Positions 1 through 8,018 of a DNA stretch of 55,849 bases are shown one piece after another. Under the pieces are notes generated by a model, which worked only from the letters and a program-made list of their open reading frames with translations, searched no databases and was not told the DNA's origin. This stretch comes from Rhizobiaceae bacterium (GTDB taxonomy: Bacteria > Pseudomonadota > Alphaproteobacteria > Rhizobiales > Rhizobiaceae): the NCBI GenBank assembly GCA_019635715.1, contig JAHBYY010000024.1, positions 1-55,849 of the forward strand, given 5' to 3'. The position numbers were made by a program, and so were the translations under genes. Every line of letters begins with the position of its first letter. Position 1 is the stretch's first letter.

Positions 1-694
1 ACCGCAACAACGGGAATAGATCAAAGGCGTGGCTTGGATTGATACGCTTGGGCGAGACGTTGATCGACCAGAACAGGTAGGCCTGCCAACCTACATCAAG
101 GCCAGTGAAGGCAACGACAGGGAGCTCGAAGTCACCAGGCAGGCTGCCATCCTTTAACGCTTCGTCGAAGGCCCATAGACGATGCTGCCCGTCGATTACC
201 TCGAAAGGTTCGAGAGCCAAGGGCATCCATTGTTCGAGACGGTCAATATAAGGCAGGGTCAACTCGGCTCGGCTTTCCCCGTCATCGCTAATCGACACAA
301 GGTCGGATGCGGCAACCTTGCGGCCTCGTCGCTCGTCATTTGCCGTAAGAATGTTGACGACAATTGCAGTTGGCAGCCATCCAGGCTTGCGCATAGCGGC
401 AGAGGCTCCATCGCGAGCCGCGATCGGAAGACTGCTATAAGGGTGGCCGAAGCGAACGAAGTCGCGAATTGCGGCTGATCGTTTAGGATCGTGGAGGCGC
501 TGCAGCCCCTCGCTGCCATCATGATCTCGGGTTCGTCGATAAACTCCGCTCAGTGCTCGTAACTGAACCGCTGACATTGAGAACAGAAGGATATGCTCCT
601 CGGGCTTGCGCCTGTGCTGTACGGAGTCAAAGTCGAAGTGATCCCATTCTGGGAGCCATTGCTTGAAACGTATTGCCTGAATTTTTCCCGACAT
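1..694 (-). CDS. DGQHR-domain protein (DndB-like), 3' end cut off by window edge
   Basis: An open frame of 231 codons runs from an ATG at 694 off the left edge. It is immediately preceded by an in-frame TGA, with a purine-rich GGGGGGAA ribosome site just upstream. Residues 167-174 read IDGQHRLW, the signature of the DGQHR family (ParB/Srx-like fold; includes DndB of DNA phosphorothioation loci). Later segments VAFTGLD and LFWSINVSPKRI also fit that family, which typically has an 'IN..q..i' stretch after the motif. The N-terminal 160 residues match no domain I know. DndB-type members regulate or accompany DNA-modification and defence loci; that role is inferred here, since the rest of the locus is outside the window. 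GC is about 53% in the line I counted, lower than the downstream core genes, suggesting transfer. Confidence 0.8.
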   Translation of the reverse strand, partial: MSGKIQAIRFKQWLPEWDHFDFDSVQHRRKPEEHILLFSMSAVQLRALSGVYRRTRDHDGSEGLQRLHDPKRSAAIRDFVRFGHPYSSLPIAARDGASAAMRKPGWLPTAIVVNILTANDERRGRKVAASDLVSISDDGESRAELTLPYIDRLEQWMPLALEPFEVIDGQHRLWAFDEALKDGSLPGDFELPVVAFTGLDVGWQAYLFWSINVSPKRINPSHAFDLFPLLR

Positions 695-1370
695 TCAGGT
701 TCCCCCCAACTTCAAGTCATGTTCTTAGCGGCAATTATCGCAATTTGTCATCCGAAAGCTGCCGGTCCGCAACCGGCCGCAAATCGGCCTTTCCGAGGTT
801 CTTGGTTGGCCCCGGACAGGGCGCCCCCCAAAAAATTCTATCCCCCTCTCTGCCGTCTCCCATATCCTGCTGCCAGTCCCTTCCGCGGGAGCGCCGGTCA
901 TGACGGTGGTTGTGCGGGGAGGGGCCGGCGCCTCCGTTGTCCGGCCAGCGTAGCCGGGGAGCCGGGGGGCCCGTCCGAAGTCCAGGGGTACTACGGCCCT
1001 GCGCGCCGAGCGAGGCGCACAGGCGGCGGCCGGGCTGCAAGAAGCATGGCGCGAATGCCTCAGTTTCCGCCCACCGTCCGCGCAAACGGATCGGACGGAC
1101 CGAAAATCGCCGACGGGCGGCCGGAAGGTCGCATATTTTGTTGCTTGTTCGGCGATCGGAAGGCCGCCCGTCTCCCTCTCCGCGCAATGGCCAGGGCCGC
1201 AAGGCAGCGTGGCGGCGAGGCGTGCTGGCCGGGGGCCAGGAAAGGCGCAGGGGGACAGATTGTTTTCCTTCGGCCTGCAGGCTGCGGCGGTCGAGGTCTC
1301 GTGCCGGCCGAAAAAGCCAGCGGTCCCCGGCATCCAGATCATTCCGCAATGGGGCGTCGCGGAAAGGAAA
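695..1370. other. gene-free stretch between the DGQHR gene and the two-component locus
   Basis: No frame here looks coding: the long open frames on both strands are GC-driven, lack ribosome sites and have arginine/proline/alanine-rich shuffled composition. I found no tRNA, tmRNA, RNase P or SRP RNA signature. The sequence is rich in short G/C inverted repeats, the clearest at 1112-1172. It separates a lower-GC accessory gene from core genes and may be an island boundary or decayed DNA; no attachment repeat is visible. Confidence 0.5.
1112..1172. repeat. perfect 11-bp inverted repeat with 39-base loop
   Basis: GACGGGCGGCC at 1112-1122 is matched by GGCCGCCCGTC at 1162-1172. The loop also carries partly complementary CGCCGAC/GTTCGGCG flanks, so a larger structure is possible. 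It lies in gene-free DNA and has no T-run after it, so it is not a clear terminator. Function unknown. Confidence 0.45.
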
Positions 1371-1583
1371 TCAGGGCCGCATCGCGCCGCAGACGCCCAT
1401 CGAATGCACACTCACGCTGCACGGGCCAAATCCCTCGGCGCGGCTGTGCAGCAGCCAGAGCGGCAGCATCAGCAGCAGCATGCCGAGGATCAGCGGGCCG
1501 AGCAGCAGGCAGATGCGCAGCGTCATGCCGCCGCGGCCCGCCTGGTGCCGCGCCTGGAGGTCGGTGTCGTGGTCGGCGATCAT
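1371..1583 (-). CDS. small single-pass membrane protein, unknown function
   Basis: 70 codons from ATG at 1583, with an AGGAC sequence just upstream. A shorter version would start at 1526 with MTLRICLLLGPL. One strongly hydrophobic segment (about residues 22-41) is followed by a short Cys-containing tail ending CGAMRP. It follows the PepSY gene by 47 bases on the same strand, so the two probably share a transcript and may share control by the adjacent two-component system. I recognise no family. The frame has a plausible membrane profile, but the start is uncertain. Confidence 0.5.
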   Translation of the reverse strand: MIADHDTDLQARHQAGRGGMTLRICLLLGPLILGMLLLMLPLWLLHSRAEGFGPCSVSVHSMGVCGAMRP

Positions 1584-1630
1584 GTCCTGTCGTCCGTTTC
1601 GGCGGCGCGTTCGCGGCCCGTGATCATGGC

Positions 1631-1903
1631 TCAGCCCTGCTCGTCGTCCGTGCCGACCCGCTCGAAGGTCTTCGGGTTGAAATAGGCGTCGACAGGCTCG
1701 CCCTTCGCATCGATGGCGGATGCCTCGTAGCAGCCGTCCTCGCTCTTGATCGCCTGGATCTGCCAGCCGTCCGACTTGAGCTTGGCCTCGAGCGCTTCGC
1801 GCGGCTGCCAGTCGGCGAGAGGCACGTCGCATTTTTCGGCGGCAGGGGCGGGGCCGGCGCAAAGGGCTGCGATGGCGAGCGCCGCGGCTGGCAGGAGTCT
1901 CAT
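1631..1903 (-). CDS. periplasmic PepSY-domain protein
   Basis: 90 residues with a cleavable signal peptide (residues 1-22, ending GPAPAAE) and a single PepSY-like module. The pattern is LEAKLKSDGWQIQAIKSEDGCYE followed in turn by A-x-D-A-x-G-E and an 'AYFNPKTFE' strand. Stand-alone PepSY proteins are secreted and are often encoded beside OmpR-type two-component systems, where they are thought to modulate peptidases or sensors. Here the gene is divergent from such a system, sharing a 162-base promoter region with it. A role in envelope-stress or cation sensing is inferred from context only. Confidence 0.8.
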   Translation of the reverse strand: MRLLPAAALAIAALCAGPAPAAEKCDVPLADWQPREALEAKLKSDGWQIQAIKSEDGCYEASAIDAKGEPVDAYFNPKTFERVGTDDEQG

Positions 1904-1963
1904 CGCAGACGGGTATCCTTCTCGGCTTGGGCACGGTCCTTTTCGCCGACCAAGCTGACGGCA

Positions 1964-2003
1964 GGCTGAAGGCGGATCGCATGGGAGAGAATTGCCTTCA
2001 GCC
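1964..2003. promoter_or_regulatory. inverted repeat in divergent promoter; candidate response-regulator site
   Basis: GGCTGAAGGC (1964-1973) and GCCTTCAGCC (1994-2003) form a perfect 10-bp inverted repeat with centres 30 bases (about three helical turns) apart. The right arm overlaps the expected -35 position of a TATAAG box at 2022-2027 that would serve the regulator gene. The location between a response-regulator operon and a divergent PepSY gene suits autoregulation; this is inference. Confidence 0.45.
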
Positions 2004-2065
2004 AGCGGTCATCAATTCGGCTATAAGGCGCCGCAACCACAGTCCCGAGTCCAGGAACAGGGCCG

Positions 2066-2725
2066 ATGCGCATTTTGCTTGTCGAGGATGACCGTGCCAT
2101 CGGAGGTGCCGTCAGGGACCACATGGCGGCCGACGGCCATGCGGTCGACTGGGCCCGCGCGCTGTCCGAGGCGGCCGACTTCGCGGGCGTCGCCACCTAC
2201 GGGCTCGTCCTGCTCGACCTGCAGCTTCCGGACGGCTCGGGGATCGGCTATCTGCAGGCCATGCGCCGCCGCTCGGATGCCACGCCCGTCATCGTTCTGA
2301 CGGCGCGCGACCAGATCTCCGACCGTATCGAGGGCCTGAACGCCGGCGCGGACGACTATTTGGTGAAGCCCTTCGATCTTGGGGAACTGTCGGCGCGCGT
2401 CTACGCCGTGGCGCGGCGCTACGAGCAGCGTCCCAGTCCCATGTCGGTCTATGGCGGGCTTCAGGTGAACCTCGCGGAGCGGCGCATCTCGGTCGACGGC
2501 GCGCAACTGGAACTGACCTCGCGCGAATGGGCGGTCCTGGAGCGGCTGTTGCAGCGTCCCGGCGCCGTCGTCGCCAAGTCGCTGTTCGAGGATGCGCTCT
2601 ATGCGTTCGGCGCGGAGGTCGAGAGCAATGCCGTCGAGGTCTATGTCAGCCGGCTGCGCAAGAAGCTGGGCGCGGCGCGCATCGAGACGGTGCGCGGCGT
2701 CGGCTACAAGATCTCCACGCAATGA
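2066..2725 (+). CDS. OmpR/QseB-family response regulator
   Basis: 219 residues. The N-terminal receiver domain (1-115) has the acidic pair E7-D8/D9, the phosphoacceptor Asp51 in LVLLDLQLPDG, Thr79 and Lys101 in YLVKPF. The C-terminal winged-helix DNA-binding domain (about 125-218) ends VETVRGVGYKI, typical of OmpR/PhoB proteins of the QseB/TctD/PmrA branch. The stop overlaps the start of the histidine kinase gene (ATGA), so the two are translationally coupled. It is divergent from the PepSY gene, a likely target. The signal sensed cannot be read from the sequence. Confidence 0.95.
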   Translation: MRILLVEDDRAIGGAVRDHMAADGHAVDWARALSEAADFAGVATYGLVLLDLQLPDGSGIGYLQAMRRRSDATPVIVLTARDQISDRIEGLNAGADDYLVKPFDLGELSARVYAVARRYEQRPSPMSVYGGLQVNLAERRISVDGAQLELTSREWAVLERLLQRPGAVVAKSLFEDALYAFGAEVESNAVEVYVSRLRKKLGAARIETVRGVGYKISTQ

Positions 2726-4044
2726 CCGCCCCGTCGATGACCCGCAGGCTGATGATTTGGCTCACCGCGGCCATGGTGAGCTTTTGGCTGATCGCCGTGA
2801 TCGTCGGCGGGCTGGTCATGCGCGACGAGTTCGACGAGGTGTTCGACAGCGGTCTCGAGGAGACCGCGCTGCGCCTCATGCCGCTGGTCGTCGACGATCT
2901 CTACCAGCGCTCGTCGCCGCGTGCGGCGATGCGGCTCAGCTCCAGCGGCCAGGGCGACGAGAATCTGAGCTATCAGGTCAGGGATGCCAGCGGGCGCATC
3001 CTGATCCATTCCCACGACGCGCCGACCGAACCGTTCGCCGCGCCGCTCGCACCCGGTTTCTGGCAGGCGCCGGATCACCGGATATTCACCGTCGAGGCGC
3101 TGAGCAGCACTCTGTTTCTTCAGGTCGCCGATCCGCTCGAAAATCGGCGGGAGGCGATGTTCGAGGGCATGCTGTCGCTGCTGCTGCCGGTGCTGGTGCT
3201 CGCACCGCTGAGCATGGTGGCGATCTGGTATCTGGTGCGTCGGTCGCTGGCGCCGATCACGGTGGTGCGATCTCAGATCGGCCTGCGCGACGGCGCCAAT
3301 CTGGAGCCTCTCGGCCTCTCCGGCATACCCGCCGAGCTGCAGGGCATAGCAACGTCCGTCGACCGTCTGCTCGAGCGGCTGCGGGCGGCGATCGATGCCG
3401 AACGCGAGTTCGCGGCCAACAGCGCGCATGAGCTGCGCACGCCGGTGGCCGGCGCCCTGGCGCAGGTGCAGCGGCTCATCGCCGAACTGCCCGATGGGAC
3501 GCGCATGCGGCGGGCCGAGGAGGTCGAGCGCTCGCTGGAAGGGCTTGCCCACCTCACCGAGAAGCTGTTGCAGCTCTCCCGCGCCGAATCCGGAATCGGC
3601 CTGGCGACGCGCCCGACCAATGTCGTCGCCGTCGTCAGGATGGTGGCCGAGGAGTTCTCGAGGCGGATCGGCAATGCCGACCGCATCGTCCTGGAGATGG
3701 ATGCGTCGGCATCGCCGCGCCGCGCCGACGTCGACGCGCTCGGGATCGTGCTGCGCAACCTGATCGAGAATGCGCTGCTGCATGGGGCGGCGGACGAGCC
3801 GATCCGCGTGACATGCGATGGCGGCGGGCGCATCTCGGTGAGCAATGCCGGACCGGTCGTCTCGCCCGAGACGCTCGGCCGCCTGACGGAGCGCTTCCGC
3901 CGGGGCGGCAGCCCCACGCCGGGCTCCGGCCTCGGACTGGCGATCGCCGCCAAGCTCGTCGCGCAGATGGGCGGCGTGCTCGAACTCCATTCCCCGGCGA
4001 TCGGCCGCGACGACGGATTCTCAGCCGTCATTTCGCTGGAGTAG
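2722..4044 (+). CDS. sensor histidine kinase, QseC/PmrB-like
   Basis: 440 residues. Transmembrane segment 1 is at about residues 10-33 and segment 2 at about 155-177, flanking a roughly 120-residue periplasmic sensor with no cysteine cluster. The cytoplasmic part has a HAMP-like linker, a dimerisation/phosphoacceptor helix with His236 in AHELRTP, an N-box (LRNLIENALLHG) and a G-box (GSGLGLAIAAKL). All catalytic boxes look intact. The ATG overlaps the regulator's TGA. Membership of the 2TM kinase class that pairs with QseB/PmrA-type regulators is clear; the stimulus is unknown. Confidence 0.93.
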   Translation: MTAPSMTRRLMIWLTAAMVSFWLIAVIVGGLVMRDEFDEVFDSGLEETALRLMPLVVDDLYQRSSPRAAMRLSSSGQGDENLSYQVRDASGRILIHSHDAPTEPFAAPLAPGFWQAPDHRIFTVEALSSTLFLQVADPLENRREAMFEGMLSLLLPVLVLAPLSMVAIWYLVRRSLAPITVVRSQIGLRDGANLEPLGLSGIPAELQGIATSVDRLLERLRAAIDAEREFAANSAHELRTPVAGALAQVQRLIAELPDGTRMRRAEEVERSLEGLAHLTEKLLQLSRAESGIGLATRPTNVVAVVRMVAEEFSRRIGNADRIVLEMDASASPRRADVDALGIVLRNLIENALLHGAADEPIRVTCDGGGRISVSNAGPVVSPETLGRLTERFRRGGSPTPGSGLGLAIAAKLVAQMGGVLELHSPAIGRDDGFSAVISLE

Positions 4045-4115
4045 CGCCATGAAGGGCTCCATCGGGTTCCACCGTCGGCCTTCGAGATCGTCGTTCATCC
4101 CATCGGCGTCCCGCG

Positions 4116-4144
4116 TTGCGGCATTCCGACAATTCCCCTACATA
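4116..4144 (+). promoter_or_regulatory. sigma70-type promoter for psd-pssA
   Basis: TTGCGG (4116-4121), a 17-base spacer and TACATA (4139-4144) lie 26 bases before the psd start codon. The spacing is ideal and the hexamers are near consensus for an alphaproteobacterial housekeeping promoter. This is sequence-pattern evidence only. Confidence 0.5.
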
Positions 4145-4170
4145 GGCCCGAAATCCGGACAGGCAGGCCG

Positions 4171-4869
4171 ATGAGCATCACCGAGACGATTCGCAACGCA
4201 TTCGTGCCGGTCCACCGCGAGGGGTGGCCGTTCATCGCCGCCTTCTTCGTCGTTGCGCTGATCCTCGGCTATTTCTCGACCTCCCTGTTCTGGATCGCGC
4301 TGATTCTCACCGGCTGGTGCGCCTATTTCTTCCGCGATCCGCAGCGCGTGACGCCGGTCGACGACGGGCTGGTCGTCAGCCCGGCCGACGGTGTCGTGTC
4401 GGCTGTCGGACCCGCCACGCCGCCGGCGGAACTGGGGCTTGGGGCGCGCGAGATGCTGCGCATCTCGGTGTTCATGAACGTCTTCTCCTGCCACGTGAAC
4501 CGCTCGCCGGTGCGCGGCCGGATCACCCGGATCGAACACCGGCCCGGCAAGTTCCTCAATGCCGAGCTCGACAAGGCGAGCAGCGAGAACGAGCGCAACG
4601 GCCTGGTCATCGAAAGCCCCAGCGGCGTCGTCGCCTGCGTCCAGATCGCCGGCCTGGTGGCCCGCCGCATCGTCTGCTGGACTGGCGCGGGCAGCAACAT
4701 CGGGGCGGGCGAGCGCTTCGGCCTGATCAGGTTCGGCTCTCGGGTCGACGTCTTCCTTCCTCTCGACGCGACCTCGCGCGTCTCGGTAGGGCAGACGGCG
4801 GTCGCCGGCGAAACGGTCATCGCGGTGTTCGGCGGCGACGCCGCTACGCCGCTCGTGCGGGTTTCCTGA
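4171..4869 (+). CDS. psd: phosphatidylserine decarboxylase proenzyme
   Basis: 232 residues, the short archaeal/rhizobial-type Psd. It decarboxylates phosphatidylserine to phosphatidylethanolamine at the inner membrane. Two N-terminal hydrophobic stretches (about 22-58) anchor it. The segments [10 protein letters not shown] and SPADGVV and the HVNRSPV motif are family hallmarks. The autocleavage Gly-Ser is in [11 protein letters not shown], with Ser190 expected to become the pyruvoyl group. pssA, encoding the preceding pathway step, follows after 3 bases, so the two are one operon. Confidence 0.97.
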   Translation: MSITETIRNAFVPVHREGWPFIAAFFVVALILGYFSTSLFWIALILTGWCAYFFRDPQRVTPVDDGLVVSPADGVVSAVGPATPPAELGLGAREMLRISVFMNVFSCHVNRSPVRGRITRIEHRPGKFLNAELDKASSENERNGLVIESPSGVVACVQIAGLVARRIVCWTGAGSNIGAGERFGLIRFGSRVDVFLPLDATSRVSVGQTAVAGETVIAVFGGDAATPLVRVS

Positions 4870-4872
4870 GGC

Positions 4873-5688
4873 ATGGCCGGCCCGTTCCAGCGCTTCGAGC
4901 CGCACGGACAGGGCGGCCCGCGCATCCGCGAGATTCCGATGCGGCTGATGCTGCCGAACCTGATCACGGTTCTGGCGATCTGCGCCGGCCTGTCGGGCAT
5001 CAGGCTCGCCTTCGAGCAGCGCTTCGAGACGGCCGTCACCATGGTGCTGATCGCCGCCTTCCTCGACGGCATAGACGGCCGCATCGCGCGCATGCTCAAG
5101 GCCACCTCGAAGTTCGGCGCGCAGATGGATTCGCTGGCCGACATCGTGAATTTCGGCGTGGCGCCGGCGCTCGTCCTCTATGCCTTCATGCTCGATCAGG
5201 CCGGCTCGCCCGGCTGGATCGCCGCGCTGCTGTTCGCCATCGCCTGCGGCCTGCGGCTGGCGCGCTTCAACGTGCTCGACGAGGACAAGGACCGGCCGGC
5301 CTGGCAGATGGAATATTTCGTCGGGGTGCCGGCGCCGGCGGGTGCCGTCGTGCTGATGCTGCCCATCTACCTGGTGCTGATCGGCGTGGTCGAGCCCAGC
5401 CGTCCCGCCGCCTTCGTCAGCTCGGCCTTCGTGATCCTGGTCGCCTTCCTGCTGGTCAGCCGTTTGCCGGTCTATTCGGGCAAGCGCTTGCGGATCCCGC
5501 GCGACAGGGTGGTCCCGCTCATTCTGGCGATCGTTCTGGTGACCCTGCTGCTGTTCGCCTATCCGTGGCAGACGCTGTCGATCGGGGCGATCGCCTATCT
5601 TGCCTTCCTGCCGCTCAGCGCACGCGCCTATTCGCGGCGGGCCGCGATCGAGAGCGCCGCCTCACCACCCGAGCCAACCGCCAACTGA
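4873..5688 (+). CDS. pssA: CDP-diacylglycerol--serine O-phosphatidyltransferase
   Basis: 271 residues. Makes phosphatidylserine from CDP-diacylglycerol and serine, supplying the substrate for the upstream Psd. The CDP-alcohol phosphatidyltransferase signature D-G-x2-A-R-x8-G-x3-D-x3-D is intact, beginning DGIDGRIAR and ending MDSLAD. Around seven hydrophobic segments fill residues 30-255, as expected for this integral membrane enzyme. It begins 3 bases after the psd stop and ends 2 bases before the stop of a convergent Aas-like gene. Confidence 0.97.
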   Translation: MAGPFQRFEPHGQGGPRIREIPMRLMLPNLITVLAICAGLSGIRLAFEQRFETAVTMVLIAAFLDGIDGRIARMLKATSKFGAQMDSLADIVNFGVAPALVLYAFMLDQAGSPGWIAALLFAIACGLRLARFNVLDEDKDRPAWQMEYFVGVPAPAGAVVLMLPIYLVLIGVVEPSRPAAFVSSAFVILVAFLLVSRLPVYSGKRLRIPRDRVVPLILAIVLVTLLLFAYPWQTLSIGAIAYLAFLPLSARAYSRRAAIESAASPPEPTAN

Positions 5689-5690
5689 GA

Positions 5691-7919
5691 TCAGGCCACG
5701 GCGGCGGCCGGCTCCTGACCCTCCACGAGCCGCTTCACCGCGGCGAAGTCGATCTTGCCGCTGCCCAGCAGCGGAACCTCCTGCACCACGATGACGCGGT
5801 CCGGCTGCGCGATGTCGGCCATGCCCGACGCGCGGCCCCTGGCCCGCAGGGCGGCAGCGTCCGGATCCGGCTCGGTGGTGACGAGCACGATCCTTTCGCC
5901 GCGCCGCGGATCCGGCAGCGCGACGGCGACATGCCGTCCCTCGGGCCAGACCTGTTCCGCGAGGGCTTCGACGGCTGCGAGCGAAACCATTTCTCCGGCG
6001 ATCTTGGCGAAGCGCTTGGCGCGGCCGCGCAGCGTCACGAAGCCCTCCCGGTCGACCGAGACGATGTCGCCCGTGTCGTGCCAGCCGTCGGGGACGGCGC
6101 GCAGCGTCCCCGGATGGTCGGGATCGATCGTTCCGGTCATGACGTTCGGACCGGAAACCCAGAGGCGGCCGCCATCCGGGATGCCCTCGACCGGATCGAC
6201 GCGCCCGCGCATGCCGGGAAGCAGCCGCCCGACCGTGCCGTCCTTGCCGTGGGTTGCCGTGTTCAGCGCCACGACCGGGCTCGCTTCGGTCATGCCGTAG
6301 CCTTCGAGCAATCGCACGCCGAAACGGTCGCGCCATGCCTCGCGCGTCGAGCGGCGCAGGGGCTCGGCACCCGCGACGGCAAATCTGAGCCCTGCGAAAT
6401 CGCCGTCATCCGCCGCCTTGGCGTAGGCCGAGAGAAAGGTGTCCGTGGCGAAGATCACGGTGGGCCTGGCCTTGCCGGCGGCTTTCGGGATCTGGCGGAA
6501 ATGCAGGGGCGTCGGATAGAGGAACGAGGGCACGCCCGCAAGCAGCGGCAGCACGACGCCGCCGAGCAGCCCGAGCGCGTGGAACGGCGGCAGCACGCTC
6601 ATCACCTTGTCCGTGGGGCCGATCGCCAGCCTCGCCTCGACCTGCATGGCGTTCGACACCAGATTGGCGTGGCTGAGCTGGATTGCCTTCGGCAGGCCCT
6701 CCGAGCCGGAGGAGAACAGGACAACCGCGGCGGCTGCGGCGTCCTGGCGGGCGATGGCGCTGCGCCACAGCAGGGCGCCGACGGCGCGGTCGAAGCCGGT
6801 GATGCCGGCGCGCAGATCCTCGATCCACAGGAAGCGGACGCCGCCGGCCTCGGCCGCGGCGACGATCTCCTGCAGTCCGGCCTTCTCGACGAAGGCACGC
6901 GACGAGATTGCCAGGCGCGCCGCTATCATCCGCATCGACGCGGTGACGTTTGCCGCGCCGGCCGTGTGGTTGATCGGGCTCGCGGCGCGGCCCGCGGACC
7001 AGAGGCCGAGCAAGGCGATGGCAAGGCCGCTCGAGTTGGGAAGCAGGACCCCGACAATCTCGCGGGGCGCGGTGATGCGGGCGAATCGTCCGGCGAAGAT
7101 GCGGGCGCCGATCAGCAGATGGCGATAGCTCATCGGCGCCGTGAACGTGTCCTCGACGGCGACGCTGTCCGCCCCGAAGCGTCGCGCGGCGCGCCTGACG
7201 CCCGAAAACACGGTGCTGCCGCTCATTGCGGTCGTGCTGCGCACTTCCGCGACGCGGTCGAACAGGGCGTTGGAGCCGGTCGTGCTGCCGGCCAGGCTGC
7301 CGGCGACGAGTTCGGTGATGGTGCGGCCGGGCAGGGCGCCGATGGTCAGCCGGGGCAGCCACCGTCCGCCCATGCCGGTCCGGCCCCGGCGTCCGAAACC
7401 GACCGCGCTCGAACCGTCGACGATGATCGGAACCATCCTTGCATCCGCCTGCAGGGCGATGCGCGAGATGGCGCGGTAGAGGCGGAATGCGCGCGTATCC
7501 GGCTCGACATCCTCGGGGACGTAGACCGCGATCCGTCCCTTGCGCTTGAGGATGCGGACGAGGCGGCGGCTGACGAACACGTGCTCCGCGTTGAAGACGA
7601 TCGTGCGGGCGAGCGCGCGCCACGGCTCGAGCCAGGTCGTCGAGAACGAGTCCGGATCGAGGATGTGAAGCGTGTCCTCCGGCAGCAGCGACAGCATCAG
7701 CGCCGGGTCGAGGCGCGAGCGATGGACGACGAGGTAGATCACCGGCGCTTCGGCGTCCCGCGCCGCGATCATGGCGCGGTCGTCGATGCGGAAGGCGATC
7801 CTGAGCGGCAGATAGGTGAGCGACTGGCGCAGGCTGACGCCTCGCCGGACCACAAGGACCAGCGCCGCGGCGACATAGGCCGCGGCGAAGCATCCAAGCA
7901 CGATGGCAGTCAGGATCAT
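5691..7919 (-). CDS. bifunctional lysophospholipid acyltransferase / acyl-ACP synthetase (Aas-like)
   Basis: 742 residues from ATG 7919, which has a GGGAG ribosome site; an in-frame ATG at 7955 is less likely. After an N-terminal membrane anchor (4-25) comes a glycerophosphate acyltransferase-like half with the HX4D motif HRSRLD (His66-Asp71) and a YVPED segment. The C-terminal half is an AMP-forming synthetase with FSSGSEGLPKA, GYGMTEASP, WHDTGDI and a terminal GSGKIDF lysine motif. E. coli Aas has the same order and re-acylates 2-acyl-lysophosphatidylethanolamine. Its convergent position next to psd-pssA supports a role in phosphatidylethanolamine turnover. The exact substrate is inferred. 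Confidence 0.85.
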   Translation of the reverse strand: MILTAIVLGCFAAAYVAAALVLVVRRGVSLRQSLTYLPLRIAFRIDDRAMIAARDAEAPVIYLVVHRSRLDPALMLSLLPEDTLHILDPDSFSTTWLEPWRALARTIVFNAEHVFVSRRLVRILKRKGRIAVYVPEDVEPDTRAFRLYRAISRIALQADARMVPIIVDGSSAVGFGRRGRTGMGGRWLPRLTIGALPGRTITELVAGSLAGSTTGSNALFDRVAEVRSTTAMSGSTVFSGVRRAARRFGADSVAVEDTFTAPMSYRHLLIGARIFAGRFARITAPREIVGVLLPNSSGLAIALLGLWSAGRAASPINHTAGAANVTASMRMIAARLAISSRAFVEKAGLQEIVAAAEAGGVRFLWIEDLRAGITGFDRAVGALLWRSAIARQDAAAAAVVLFSSGSEGLPKAIQLSHANLVSNAMQVEARLAIGPTDKVMSVLPPFHALGLLGGVVLPLLAGVPSFLYPTPLHFRQIPKAAGKARPTVIFATDTFLSAYAKAADDGDFAGLRFAVAGAEPLRRSTREAWRDRFGVRLLEGYGMTEASPVVALNTATHGKDGTVGRLLPGMRGRVDPVEGIPDGGRLWVSGPNVMTGTIDPDHPGTLRAVPDGWHDTGDIVSVDREGFVTLRGRAKRFAKIAGEMVSLAAVEALAEQVWPEGRHVAVALPDPRRGERIVLVTTEPDPDAAALRARGRASGMADIAQPDRVIVVQEVPLLGSGKIDFAAVKRLVEGQEPAAAVA

Positions 7920-8018
7920 GCCGCAGGCTCCCAAACCGTCATGGCCTTGCCGCATCGCGATGCGGCCGGATGGGAGGGTAGTCTTTCCGCGAGCCGCGTC
8001 AATGTTCCCGCGGTTGGG

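Noticed and set aside
695-1370. Possible tmRNA, RNase P RNA or SRP RNA
   Set aside because: None of the conserved cores (tag-coding segment, GAGGAAAGUCC-type core, GGUCAGG-type SRP loop) is present on either strand.
725-1411. Open frames on both strands in the gene-free left region
   Set aside because: No ribosome sites, no domain patterns, Arg/Pro-rich composition, and frames on both strands compete equally.
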